The notes: generated by a model not told the origin, from the sequence alone. Shown: positions 39,823 to 51,728, counted from the first letter of the stretch. The stretch: DNA of 64,000 nt from Galbula dea (GCA_013399015.1 VWZX01002527.1:277181-341180), one strand, 5' to 3'. Numbers and translations: made by a program.

Positions 39823-42449
39823 CAATTTTTTTAAAAACCACATTTTAAATCTTCTGCTGCTCTAAAGTGAATTTCTTTGGTCTTTTTACTTCTTTCCTCT
39901 AATAAATTAATAACTTTCATCCTCTTGAAAAAGTCAATTTACAAGAATGAGCAAGAAAATTGAAACAATTACTGATCTACATGTAATAAATTGGGTAAAT
40001 TTGCAGTAAGTAGTTGGTTTTAGTCTGTTGCTCTGTTTGTTTCTTTTCACATACAGGGGGTGGGAGTTTGGAGGGGATGAGGGAAGCAATTGGTGATACT
40101 GTGAGGGACGCAGTTTGCCGAGCAATTCTGCTTAGTTATGAGAAATTTTGAGTAAACTCCCTGTTTAGATTGTTTCATGTTTGGACCTTCTGAAGGTCAC
40201 AGTCAGGGACATAAAATCAGGCTGATGCCCACTAAGAAATCCAAGAAACAAAAGACAACAGAAATATGGACTTAAAATGAAAAGTGAGTATGACTCTCTG
40301 CACACCAGCTTTTTTTCTTCTTCCAGAGCAGTCCATACACAGGATGAAGTGCAAACAAGCAGTGTTCTGAAAATAGATGATCAAGAACTTAGCAGAACCT
40401 GTAACTAAGGAAACGGGTGTAAATGCCAGATTTCATTTACCTCTCTCTCTGTTTTCCTCTTTATTTTCAGAAGAGTTTTTGATGACATTTTGTGATATCT
40501 TTAGTGTTTCCTTTGCAGGAAACTGTGACAATGTATGCAAATCTCCATGGAGTCAGTTTCTGTGAAAGATGGTTCCTAGGAAATAGACGTCAGTGCTTGG
40601 GCTGGTATTCCAGAAGAGATTTGCAACATTATCACTTCAGCCATCAAATATTGTATAAAGTGGAAATCTTGGTTGGACCAAGAGTGGTCCCAGGAACCCC
40701 ATATGTGTGATGGCAGAGGTGGTGTGTGAAAGTTTCTTGAGTTTCTATGTCATAAATGGTTGTTGGAAAGTATGTAATTTACTAGTGTCAATGTGGCTAT
40801 TGTTTAAAATATACAAAACTTCAAAAAGTCTAAGAAGAGTTTTATGCACAAGAATTTAGGTAAGGGAGACTAATCTTATTTTGCAATGCCCAAGGCCTGG
40901 TGTCCTCCTGCCTCTAAACATTGTACTTGTTCTATGACTTTGTCTCATGGTGAGATGTTGTGGATGAATCATTTGTGAGTTACAGTTAATCATTTTACTG
41001 TTACTTGCAAGAGAGTAAGACTTCTGACACCAAAGTTGAGCCATTACTCAGGGCTGAGGGGATTTCACACTAGATTTGCAAGGGATAATGATGTTTTTGA
41101 TGACCCTTTCTGAAAAACAGCATTCATGGTTGGGTTTGTCGCTGTAACAAAACTTCTTAATCACAAGGTTCTACACAGCAACGGTCAGGACTGGAGAGGT
41201 GGTAGAAGGAATTTGAGCCAAAGCCTTGGATTTTTATTACTGAAGGCGGGTATAGGAGTTGTCTCTCTTTCTAGATGATATTTAGGGATTTCTGCAGCTG
41301 AATGTCGTTATCAAAGGCAACATTTCAAATGAATAGCCCTACACATGTATTCTGTGGCTGTAATGTGAATAATTGTGAATGCTCCTCAGCTTTCCCCTTC
41401 CCACTCTCCTCTCCCTTCTCAGCCTAGGCACAAACACATTTCAGAGATAAAGATATACTCTTAAATCACTTCTGACATTTCTTTATTGTTGCCTAATGAA
41501 GGCTGGGTTAATGAGCTAGAGGGAAATTTATATAAGCCCTTGCTGAGATGTAGGATCAGAAGTGGGCAACAGTTGCAAATGTTAGGATTTGTCTCTGGAG
41601 TTTATTTAACTGCAAGCCTGAATGCCTGCATAGCATACAGGGCTTTATCTCCCACCTTGGTTTTCTGAGTCGCAGTGAAATATCACTGTGCGTCAGACCG
41701 TGGGATTCAAAGATCAGCCACCCTGCTGTCCCTGCGTGCTAACAAGAGGCCTCTGTATGCCTTTGTTTGGAGGGAGACATCTGAACAGGGATGTGCCAGC
41801 TGCTCCTCCTGGCTTTCCCAACCCTTTTCAAGCACTATTACACTCTGTTTCTTTCATTAATTGGATTATTTGTTTTTTAAGGTTGTTGTTGAGTAAGTCA
41901 AATTGACCCACGCCTGCCTAACAAAGGCTGGAATAATAGTGACTAAGTCAAAGCAGTGTTGAAGGGGGAGGCTAGCTACACAGACCAGGCTAGTTGCTCA
42001 GTCCTGCTGAGTGTATTTAATCCTTGCTAGGTTTATTCAGGTATCAAGGAAGGGTGTGAATGGCAGCCAGATTCTGGGAGCATTCCCCCTTGCTGCTTGA
42101 TGGTCTGGTCTTTTGTCCTCTTTGAAAAGAATTACTGTGACTGGCCAGACTACAGCTAATTTTACTTCACTTATTGATCAAGATTCCATATTAAAAAATA
42201 AGATAAACCTAACTTTTTCATAGCAGAAGTGCTTTGGGTTCACTCTGCTATTCAGAAAACAATCAAATTCTTCAGCTTTAGAGGCAGCTGAGACATGCTA
42301 TCTTCGTTAAAAACCTCTGGGAGAGACCACCACATATTCAGCATTGCCAGATGTGACTGTGCTCACCAAACTGCAGCTGAACTGATTAAGGTGAAACTAA
42401 CATTGAATATTTACTGTAAATAGCTGAGACTAGATAATGGGATAATCTG
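39823..42449. other. Gene-free stretch
   Basis: Short frames only. No bounded repeat recognised. Confidence 0.6.
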
Positions 42450-42835
42450 AGTGTGGGGTACAACACAAAAGAAACTGAACAGAAGCATCAAAACTGGGTG
42501 GAGGGGCCTGAGATGATACCAAAGAATGGCTGGAACTGATCTCCAATCTGACATCTCAATTTCTGAATACAAAAGTGGACCGAGGGGGTTGGTGTATAAC
42601 AAAGGGGGACCTAGAGTGGTGGTATATGAAACTTAATGAATGTGTATGGTAGCCTGTTGCACATGTTATACCTTGTAGATGGCAGCCTGTTGCATATGTA
42701 AAACTTTGCAGCATAACTAGAGCACGGTTCGAGCGGCAAGGCGTGCATATTTTGGTGGAGATATCCCCTGCGCACCCGGCGCCGAGAATAAACCTTTCCA
42801 TGAGTAAAATATTGATTGATTTTCTTAAATCAAAC
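42450..42835 (+). mobile_element. Probable ERV LTR
   Basis: The GC-rich stretch GCGCACCCGGCGCCGAG leads straight into AATAAACC (42787-42794), a pattern common at the 3' side of avian ERV LTRs. Upstream is a repeated motif (AGCCTGTTGCACATGT at about 42651 and AGCCTGTTGCATATGT at about 42685). No borders with a target duplication were found, so the start and end are approximate. Confidence 0.5.
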
Positions 42836-44684
42836 TTGCTGGGTGAAATACAATTCCAGATTTTGCAGATGGTTATTAAATATCTTCACTGAGTGGGTCT
42901 TATCTGTAGAATATAATTTTGTGAGTCCAAAAGTGTCATCCCAGGTATATATTCTGGCAATATAACTAACACTGTTAACTTGATTTCTGTTACTGTTAAT
43001 GTTTCTGTTCTATTAACACTGTTAACTTCATGTGGTTGTAAAGGGGAATGGCCCCAAATCCATATTGTCTTTGCAGAAGGACTTCAAGGAGATTACTCTT
43101 GGTTTGATGCATATGCTAGGCCTGTTCTTTGCTGCTAGTGTAGCAAATGCTTAAAGGGCTCTTTATGGGCAGAACTGGTAGGAGTTAATATTGTGGGAAC
43201 TCCCCATGGTGATGTTCCATTTTCGTTGTAGGTTGGGTGAGAAAAAAAAAATTGGGGAAAAACCATGCTTGCTTCAAAGTATGAATTCTTTATATAAAGT
43301 GGTCTTGTGTTGTATTCACCTATGCTAACTTTCTAGTCGTTTGCTGCGCTCTTCCTTAACAGTTGTCCAAGCGCCTACCAATAGTGCATATTCAGTATAA
43401 TATGAAATATGGCAATAAAACAAGCTGCAAACACAAAGCTTGAAACATGGGATTTCTGTTAGGCTGAAAATGTGAAACTGTGGTGCCATGTCTCCTCAGA
43501 GTCACAGTGAATCAACAGAGATGTGGGTGGGTGCCAGTAACAATTACAGAGAGCCAGTGAGTGGGGTATAAAAACCCAGGATTTCTAAACTAACTTGAGG
43601 AAGACTCAAGTTTGCTAAACACTGCTACAGCCCAGAAGTTGATAGAGCTTTGCTCTTCTAAGTTGTAAGTTGTGATGTCAAGGCTTTTGGTTCCTTTATT
43701 TGCAGGTATATGTGACTAGCTATTCTAGTGTTAGTCTGGTCTTTCCTCACAGCCTTCTAAGAGAGAGCCACATTCTCACATCTTTTCTTTCTGAGCCTGT
43801 GTACTCCACTTCTTTTAAAAGCTCTGACTTCTTTCAGAAGCTGAAATGTTTAAGACCTTCTTGTGAATCTAGCCAAGGTCTAGCAGTAACATTTGACTCC
43901 CAAAGAAAAGATAACCAGTTCAAGCAGTTCTGTAGCTCACCAAATAGGCAACAGCTCCAAAACCACAAGTCTAATCTGCACTCCCATTCTTCCAACCCAT
44001 GAGTTTGCAGGGCAAAAATACCATGCTACACCTCCAGTCCTTGCAGATGTTTACATGCTTCAGCTGGATTGTGTCATCCCAGGGAAAAGTGAAGTATGGG
44101 ATAAGCATAGCAATTTTACTGTCCTAGTAGGCCATTTTCATTGTCCTTTTGTATGTTGCATGGCCTATCTGAGTCCTCCTTGACTTGCCAAGGTATTCTT
44201 GTGCTTTGATAGTCAGAGAGTCATCAGTGGCCTTCATGTTTTTCCACCCTCACTCCTTTGGACTTCTTGTTCTTGACAACGTATTAAGGTCTGTTGTCTT
44301 CCCAAGAATGTGAATTTCCGTGTACGTATAACATCTTTCAAAGAATAAGTTGTATCAGCTTTCCAAATATGAATGTTTTCCCTTGCCATGACTCCAAGGA
44401 TGGAGAATGGTCTGGTAATAACTCCTCCAAATTGTGGGGAACTATGGGTCTCATGTCTATAGCTAGGACTTAAACTTTCAAATTCTTGAGTTGATCATTC
44501 GCCTGGGATAATTTTTTTCTGATAGGACACATGATAAAGTTGTTGTACTTGATGGCCTTTCAGCAAAGGAAGCTGAGGGGTAGATTGTCAGATAACATGG
44601 CATCAGTCAATGATGAACTAAAGCCTGTTTCTTATTCCCTTTAAATCCATGTATAGGTCATATATTATTCCAGAGATTGGCTAA
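42836..44684. other. Gene-free stretch
   Basis: AACACTGTTAACTT occurs twice (about 42968 and 43016). A TATAAAA motif at about 43567 follows a GGGG, but no transcript structure is visible. Frames up to 100 codons, none recognisable. Confidence 0.55.
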
Positions 44685-44752
44685 TGGTGCTAGGTCAGTG
44701 GTTGGACTTGATGATCTAAAGTTCTTTTCCAACCTGAATGATTCTATCATCT
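44685..44752 (+). mobile_element. CR1 3'-terminal fragment (old)
   Basis: GTTGGACTTGATGATCTAAAG, TTTTCCAACCTGAATGATTCTAT: a divergent CR1 tail in plus orientation, about 220 bp upstream of a similar tail at 44970. Confidence 0.8.
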
Positions 44753-44969
44753 TGTGCCAGACCTAGCAGATATACCTTCAGCCACATGCACACCCTCTGG
44801 GATCATCTCAGCTTTGCTCTAGCAGTGGTTCTTTCCAGCAACCAGGCTGGCTGATAGACAGTGTCAAAGGCTGCTGCAGGCTGTCAAGTATCAGCAAGGG
44901 AGGGCATTTATTTCAGTGATGCCTGTAATTCCTTCCAATCCTTTTTTACTAGCTTACATCCTATTACAT

Positions 44970-45046
44970 GGCAAGGGGGTTGGAACTAGATGATCTTAGA
45001 ATGTCCCTTCCAACCTGGGCCATTCTATGATTCTATTATTCTATAC
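44970..45046 (+). mobile_element. CR1 3'-terminal fragment
   Basis: GGGGGTTGGAACTAGATGATC, then CCCTTCCAACCTGGGCCATTCTATGATTCTATTATTC: the standard CR1 3' tail with its degenerate terminal 8-mers. It is under 80 bp and has no coding part. Confidence 0.88.
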
Positions 45047-45052
45047 ATAATT

Positions 45053-45147
45053 AAAGCCCCAAAGGGGCTTTGTCTCATTCAAGATGAATGAGATTCATCC
45101 ATTAACCATTGGTCAATGGTTAATAACCATTAAAGATGATGGTTATT
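45053..45147. repeat. Cluster of four consecutive perfect inverted repeats
   Basis: Four perfect hairpins follow one another. AAAGCCCC/GGGGCTTT (45053-45060 and 45064-45071) has a 3-nt loop. TCTCATTC/GAATGAGA (45073-45080 and 45086-45093) has a 5-nt loop. ATTAACCATTG/CAATGGTTAAT (45101-45111 and 45114-45124) has a 2-nt spacer. AATAACCAT/ATGGTTATT (45122-45130 and 45139-45147) has an 8-nt loop. A competing one is GATGAAT/ATTCATC (45083-45089 and 45093-45099). The cluster lies just after a CR1 3' end. Function unknown. Confidence 0.9.
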
Positions 45148-46096
45148 GACACAGATAGCTGGTAAGGTTTCTTTAAAAATTATTTTTATCACTCGGTGTG
45201 CCCCTGATTTTTGTATTAACATTGTACTTTCCACTTAGTAATTTTCTTCTTGTTCTGTGTTCTTATTGTACTACTATTTGGACATTCTTTGAATTTTAAA
45301 TTTATTCTTGTGCTTCTCCTGCACATCAAGAAGAACACTATCTTGCTTCCCTTTTATAACATGCTGTTGTTATATAGAAAGATTTAAAAAACCCAAACCC
45401 AAAAACAAAACAACCCCCCAAACAACCCAGAAAACAAACTTTCAGCAGAAGCATGTATTAAGTACATATTTGTGTACTCAAAGCTGTAGACAAAAACATA
45501 GGCCCAGATGACAGACTCCTGTTGTCTTTTGCAGTCAATTCAATCTGCTTAACTACTTCTTTTTATCTCGATGTGGATATATGAAGTTTCATAAGTCTTT
45601 GAGGCACAAAGCTTCTTGTAGGATCTGGTATATGTTTATCCAGTAATACATTTACTCTGTTGCTCTGGAGAAGATCCTGTTTTCAGCTTTTAACCTGCTT
45701 CATCTGGAATCACCTAATCGCCGTCAGCTGGCAAGCAGGAATATATGCTGCCCATGAGGACCTTGAAGGTATTTTTTTTCCAGTTGAGTAGAATAGTAGC
45801 TTTCCATGTTCCTAGGTTACCACTACAGAAAGGGATTCAGGACCAGACACTGTGGAGTCTTTGCTGCAGACAGAAGTTAGGCACTTCACACCTCATACTA
45901 GATGCAGACCCATTTGACCCCGTAGGCAACTTCACTATGGTCTGCAGAGTTCCCAAAGCACTTGGAAAAAATCCTTTGCATTTGTTGATGTACTCAGAAA
46001 TTGCATTTGTTGATGTTCAGACTCCAAGCAATTTGAGAGGTAGGCAGAGGGACACACAGAGCATTGCAGGACAACCTGGTTCTCCAGTCTGGCTTA
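45148..46096. other. Gene-free stretch between hairpin cluster and solo LTR
   Basis: A/C-rich run at 45386-45440. An open frame of 124 codons at 45745-46119 crosses into the LTR and so is not a conserved gene. Confidence 0.6.
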
Positions 46097-46101
46097 CCTC
46101 C

Positions 46102-46623
46102 TGTTATGGTTTGGATTAGAACAGAATTAATTCTGTTCAGTAACTGTATTTTCTAAAAGATATTCCACCACCACATACATAATACTGTTATTAGTTATCC
46201 CCCCCACACACACACACCTTGCCTGAACTGTCCCTTTAAGAAACCTGAAATTCCTGAGCTTAGGACAGTGCAAACCCCCCCCCGGGAGGGGGTGGGGGGG
46301 GAATGCTGGGTTCCTCCGGGGGACTTTTGTCGTTTGGAACCAGGAGGAAGCTGTCTTCCTGCTGGGACTTTCGGCCGAGCTGCGTGCTGTCTGCCTGTGC
46401 TGAAACCTACGGGTGCTATCTCACTGCTTTGGACTGCTTGTGCTGATTCCACTGGGAGCTGGCATCGGGACGGTTCAGTATCTTGGGTCCTGTACCTGTT
46501 TATATTTGTTTCCTTTATATCTGTTATTATTATTAAAGCAGTTCTTAGTTTTCAACTTCCAATCCAGTCTCTCCTTTACCTGCTGTGTGTGGGGGGCTGG
46601 GAAGAGCCCTTAAACCCACCACA
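46102..46623 (+). mobile_element. ERV solo LTR with 5-bp target-site duplication
   Basis: The 522-bp unit starts TGTTATGG and ends CCACCACA (TG...CA). It is flanked by CCTCC on both sides (46097-46101 and 46624-46628). An ATTAAA poly(A) signal at 46532-46537 sets the orientation. A 20-bp perfect palindrome (centre between 46128 and 46129) lies 17 bp inside the 5' edge. The unit also holds a CA run (46201-46217) and a C9-then-G-rich block (46275-46301). No internal retroviral genes adjoin, so this is a solo LTR left by recombination. A 5-bp duplication suits ERVL or ERV1 elements. The open frames inside it are chance. Confidence 0.85.
46275..46310. repeat. C9/G-rich block with quadruplex and hairpin potential inside the LTR
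   Basis: Nine C (46275-46283) are followed by G runs of 3, 5 and 8 (46284-46301) and a further GGG at 46308. The C run can pair with the G runs. Alternatively the G runs can form a quadruplex. Confidence 0.7.
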
Positions 46624-46628
46624 CCTCC

Positions 46629-46973
46629 AGACACAGTAGCGTTGCTCATCTTTTTCATTATTGCTGAGCCTGAGAGCATGCACCAGGGTATCAATGTCTT
46701 CTTGCCCAGCCCTACCCTCAGGAAGCAATTTTGTCTCCATCTCTCTCCTGAGGAAAGTGCCAAATAGCCATGCTTGGATGGACACACTCTGTATCTCTTT
46801 TATCATGTCAGTCTGCATAGCAAAGAATGGAAGATTTATAGGGCTAGGGAAAGGGGGTGCAAGCCTCAGAGGTTCACTCTGTAATAAAGTCAGTATCTAA
46901 AGTGGGTTGGAGAGGGATTTCCTGTTTTCTGGTCTCTGCTACAGGACATACTTCTACAGGACTCTTCAACTTA
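46629..46973. other. Spacer between solo LTR and CR1
   Basis: 345 bp. Short frames on both strands, nothing recognised. Confidence 0.6.
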
Positions 46974-47575
46974 GAATCACAGAATCATAGAATTGTCAGA
47001 GTTGGAAGGAACCTTAAAGATCATCTTGTTCTAACCCCCCTGCCTGGCAGGGACACCATCCACTAGATCAGGCTGCCCAGAGCCCCATCAAGCCTTGTCT
47101 TAAAAGCTTCCAGGGATGAGGCTTCCATAACCTCTCTAGGCAACCTGTTCCACTGTCTCACGACCCTAACAGTGAAGAACTTACTCCTAATGTCTAATCT
47201 AAATCTACCCTCCTCTAGGTTGCATCCATTTCTCCTGGTTCTATCACCACCTGACATCCTAAAAATTCCCTCACCAGCTTTCTTATAGGCCCCCTTCAGA
47301 TACTGGAAGGCCACCAGAAGGTCTCCTTGGAGCCTTCTCTTCTCCAAACTGAACAACCCAAACTCTCAGTCTGTCCTTGTAGGAGAGGTGCTCCAGTCCT
47401 CTGATCATTCTCTTGGCCCTTCTCTGGACTCTCTCCAGAATGCCCATATCCCTCTTGTAATAGGGGCTCCAGAACTGGATGCCATATTCCAGGTGGGGTC
47501 TCACGAGTGCAGAGTAGAGGGGGAGAATCACCTCCCTCAACCTGCCGGCCACTCTCCTCATCAGATATAAAGAGA
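46974..47575 (-). mobile_element. CR1 3' fragment with RT C-terminus
   Basis: It starts with AGAATCACAGAATCATAG (the CR1 3' repeat) and the conserved TTGGAAGGAACCTTAAAGATC segment. The RT C-terminus is readable in two frames: SALVRPHLEYGIQFWSPYYK (47283-47561) and FSLEKRRLQGDLLVAFQYLK with WNRLPREV (47063-47356). One frameshift joins them near 47320-47350. The copy is 5'-truncated near 47575 and dead. Confidence 0.93.
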
Positions 47576-47806
47576 TAGCAACACTGAGAGCAGGGCCTGG
47601 GCTGCAATAGGCTAGCCCATTCCCTCCAAATACACACTCAAGTTATTCATATTGCCATAAGAAATGTCGAAGCTATTAAGAAATGTTGCTGTGTATTTCA
47701 ATGCTCTGACACCCTGAAGTATTTTCAGCTTGGCAAAAATGGTAGCAGGGGAAATGCAGGCCCAAGAGGTTTTCTTGGCATAAATAAACAAACCAGTACC
47801 GTAATG

Positions 47807-47837
47807 TTATTTATTTATTTATTTATTTATTTATTTT
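47807..47837. repeat. (TTTA)n microsatellite
   Basis: About seven TTAT/TTTA units, the longest pure microsatellite in the window. Confidence 0.95.
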
Positions 47838-48291
47838 TCCTCCTCAAACCAGAAGAGGCTATTTTTAAATGTGGAAATTAAACAGAAGTAACCCTGGGTT
47901 AACTTGACGGTTTGAACTGTGTAGCTCAAGTGGAAGTGTTTAATCAGTGACAGTGATATTGGTAACCCACCTGCATGGCCAAGCCATACATGTTAATAAC
48001 TTAATAAATTAATAACTGCATGTCATGATTAATAACTGCAGTGATTATGGTATAGTACTGATATGTTGATAATTATGAATAATAGTGATAATAAGAAATA
48101 ATCAAGTAAATCTGATGAGATTTTGATATACATGCAAATGTATAAACTGCATAGTCATTAAGAACTCTCCTGCTGTGTGTACTAATTAGCTAATCAAAAC
48201 AGTTGGGAGATGTTTGGAACTGAATATGTAGAGTAACTAAAGGCATATTTTAGAGGGTGGCTTGAGGGCTTCAAGCTTTCTGTCAAGTGAA

Positions 48292-48329
48292 TTCACTATG
48301 CTCAGGCATGTTACTATGCTCAGGCATGT
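48292..48329. repeat. Short tandem duplication, about 18 bp
   Basis: The motif ACTATGCTCAGGCATGTT occurs twice in a row. Confidence 0.85.
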
Positions 48330-51019
48330 TGTAGTAATTTAATGGTGTCAACAGGGCTGTGAGTACAGAAATGGATAATGAACAGCTAGCAAGGGGTTTT
48401 TTTCTGGATTTATAGCACCTAGGGTAGAAGAGGGCTAACCTCTGTCTCAGATCCTGCCAGAACAAGTCAGCAAATGCTGAGAAGATCCTTCGGAAACAGT
48501 AGAATTGCTTCTACCAGATGACACTACTTAGTTTTAGTGTGCCATATATGAAACTAACCCAACAGTTACAGGGCTGAACAAGAGAGGCAGAAGAAGCCTA
48601 CATGTCAGAGTTTTTATGCCAAAGGGAGGAAAATCTGGGTATTGTTCTTCTGCCTCATGACAAGAGACCAAATGGTTACTAGCAACAATCATGAGATCCG
48701 ATTTTGGTAGGCTGGCACTAATTTATTCAATACATTGAAAAAGGGCCATGGTAGAGGTAATGGAAGAACCAGGTCCTATTAGCAAGCCCATGCTGCCTGC
48801 CTGCTGTGTGCCTTTACACAAGATGAAGTCGCAGAACTAGGATGAGATACCTATCTCATAGAGATATGACATCTGGCCCTTCATTTGGCATGCCCATCAG
48901 CTTTTTGTGTTAGAAAAAAGTAAATACACAGTGTTTCTAAAAAGAAAACATTGGGAGCAGGGAGTCATTTGCTTCATCAATTTGAGTAGAACCTTCCTTG
49001 TAAGACCATTTCAGACAAAAGTTTCAAATCTGCAGTTTCCCAGGAAAGCATCTTGTCACCAGAATATCAGTCAGGACAACAGCCTTCTCACATCTCTGCT
49101 GCTAAAACTCATCCACTGTAAATCCAAGGTTGAGAGAAGCAGCAACATTATGGGAAAGAGTAATTTGATTACAAGACTCTCTATACTGTTTGCACTGTAC
49201 ATAATCTTGCTAATCAAAAAGGACCCAATCATCCCCTATAGTGTATCTAGACTGTCTATGCTTGCTTTGCTGTCTCAAGCCTGTAAGCTCTTTGTTTCTC
49301 CCTGCCTAGCGGTGTCGGCTCAGCAGGCAGAGGAGTTCACCTGTAGAGGCAACAGTAGGGGCCAACCTCATCCAGGCACATGTGGAACCAAAGACAAGGG
49401 GAGGAAATGCAGGTCACAGGCAAAGAGTTTTGGAAATTGATTTGTGTTGATTCGCACACTTGAAACGCTGAAGTACATTTGCATTTGAAATGTAATGGGT
49501 TCTGGAACCTCTTCCTGCCTTCAGCCATTTACTGATGTCATGGGTGCTGCTACAGGGCACTGGTGTTTTAAGGCTGGAAGCTTTTTAACCTGAGTAACTT
49601 CAGTGACAAATGTGCTCCAGCTGTTGCTGAACCTGGAGCACAGGTTGGTGCCTGCAGGTCTTCTATTCTCTTTTTTCCTGCAAAACCAGATTTTGTGCTC
49701 TAACATGTATTACCCTATATCTACAGAAACCTGCAGCTGTAGGCTTACAGGAGAGAGGTCTGCCATGGTCCAGTCAAGTCTTTTTCTGTATTGGCTATTT
49801 CTTGCTATTTCTTGTTGTCTTTCAATAAGTATACACCCTCTGGCTCCTCGCCACTTGCTCCACTGCTTATCTTGTTCTCCCCCTCCTATATTTTTCCTCT
49901 CCTTTGTTTCTAATCGGGCTCATTTTTTCTACTCCTTCCTCTTCCCCCGGTCTAACCTCACTGTACATGCTCAATCACATAAGAACTTGTAAGAATTTCA
50001 GCTGGAGTTTGGGGGCACTTCTGGAAATGGCCTTGTTCCTTGCCCTTTTCATACCTTTTCATCTGAATCCTGCAGATCAACATCATTGCTGTAATGCAGC
50101 AGGGGCAAGAATATTCCCTAGTTCTCCATAAATGAGTGGAAATACAGATTAAAAGCTAGGCTGACATCTATGGCCACGAAGGCTCTATGGGCAGGTGTCC
50201 AACACACTTGAAGCTGTCAGTATGGCTGAGAACCCCATCTGACAGGGTTGTGTGGCACTCCTTCTTTGGAGAAAAACCCAAGCATTTACAGCAATGAGAA
50301 GGCTCAGTTCAGCAGAGTTACCAACTTGGATCTTGTGCTTCACCCAGAAGCTTTCAAAACTGTATGCTAGCTTTGACTAGCCCAGCCTGGCTTGATCCAG
50401 CTGTGACAGGACTTTGCCCTGAATGATTTAATCTACTTCTGCAGCTATGGCATGAACTTTTCACAGAATCACAGAATGTCAGGAGTTGGAATGGACCTCA
50501 AAAGATCATCTAGTCCAACCCTCCTGCCACAGCAGGATTCCCTACAACAGGTCACACAGAAGCACGTCCAGATGGGTTTTGAATACCTCCAGAGAAGGAG
50601 ACTCCACAACCTCTCTGGGCAGTCTGTGCCAGTGCTCTGGCACCCTCACTGGGAAAAAATTTCTATGTGTATTCACACGGAACCTCCTATGCTTCAGCTT
50701 ACAACCACTGCACCTTGTCTTATCACTGGGCCTCACTGAAAAGAGCCTGACTCCATCCCCTGATACAAACCCTTCACATACTTAAAAGCATAGATGAGGT
50801 CACCCCTTAGTCTCCTCTTCTCCAAGCTAAAGAGACCCAGCTCCCTCAGCCTTTCCTCATCAGGAAGATGTTCCAGCCCCTTCATCATCTTGGTGGCTCT
50901 GTGCTGGACTCTTTCAAGCAGTTCCCTATCCTTCTTAAACTGAGGGGCCCAGAACTGGACACAATATTCCAGATGCGGCCTCACTAGGGTAAAGGGGGAG
51001 AAGAACCTCTTTTGACCTT

Positions 51020-51020
51020 N
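51020..51020. other. Single undetermined base (N) within a short duplicated motif
   Basis: AGAACCTCTTTTG occurs on both sides of the N, at about 51004 and 51021. The related copies have this stretch only once, so the N may mark a badly merged read overlap. Confidence 0.9.
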
Positions 51021-51407
51021 AGAACCTCTTTTGCCCTTCTAGCCACCCCCCTTCTAATACATCCCAGAATCCCATTGGCCCTCCTGGCCACAAGAGCACA
51101 CTGCTGGCTCCTGGTCATCCATGCCCTGCCTGTAGCATCAGTCTTGGAGCCAGGTACTGACCTGACAGTTCTTTACAGACCGAAGTCTTCTACTCCATTC
51201 GATATCATAGTCTGGTACTGGAAGGAGGGAAGAGAAAATAACTTGGGCCCCAGACCTTTTTACCAACTGTGGCAAGGCCTTGAAATCTCTCTTCCTTTCC
51301 CTCAGACTACAGGATGCAGTTTCCTCTCCACCTGCCTGAAAGATCAGTAGTGGATAAAACTCTGATGACTGCACCATGTTGGAAAGTTCCCTAGTAATAT
51401 CCCTAAT

Positions 51408-51728
51408 TCAGGCTGCAGGAAGGTTGCAGACCTCCCTGTGATGAGGGTCAACCCTGCATATTGGACCCTCTGTTTCCTTTAGGAACGAGTCTCCAACAAC
51501 CACAGCTCTTCTCTTCTTCTTTGTGGAAGAGGTTGTGATATGTCCAGGAAGGCTAGCTGACTGTGGCAATACCTCTGGTACAGGTTGCCCGTTATCCACA
51601 TCCCCATTAGACTGGCTGTTTTCCAGCAGGGCATCATATCTATTTCTCAGAGGTACCTGGAGACATGAGGCAGGCAAGGAAGGCACCCGACTTCTGTTGC
51701 AGCCATCAACCACAGCCACCTGTCTCAT
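51408..51728 (-). pseudogene. CR1 SGNH/esterase-like domain remnant (second copy)
   Basis: 106 codons read RNRYDALLENSQSNGDVD, STKKKRRAVVVGDSFLKETE and DPHHREVCNLPAA. It is the same domain as at 58269-58619 and belongs to the deleted CR1 at 50461-51779. GDS is retained, but the block ends early by comparison with the other copy. Confidence 0.83.

Larger units (their letters stand above)
47576..50460. other. Gene-free stretch
   Basis: Contains the TTTA microsatellite, a TAATAACTGCATG-rich patch at 47990-48050 and the tandem duplication at 48292. A 177-codon frame at 48907-49440 (plus) has a hydrophobic middle but no start context, splice support or family motif I recognise. Confidence 0.55.

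Noticed and set aside
42720..42735. GGTTCGAG as a tRNA B-box
   Set aside because: No A-box at a proper distance and no cloverleaf. It lies in the LTR-like stretch.
43560..43580. TATAAAA motif as a possible promoter
   Set aside because: No initiator, transcript or reading frame follows. A lone TATA in AT-rich DNA is not evidence.
46268..46639. 123-codon open frame
   Set aside because: It lies almost wholly in the solo LTR and is not a gene.
48907..49440. 177-codon open frame, plus strand, with a hydrophobic middle
   Set aside because: No family motif, splice context or codon pattern that I recognise. Lengths of this order arise by chance in 64 kb.
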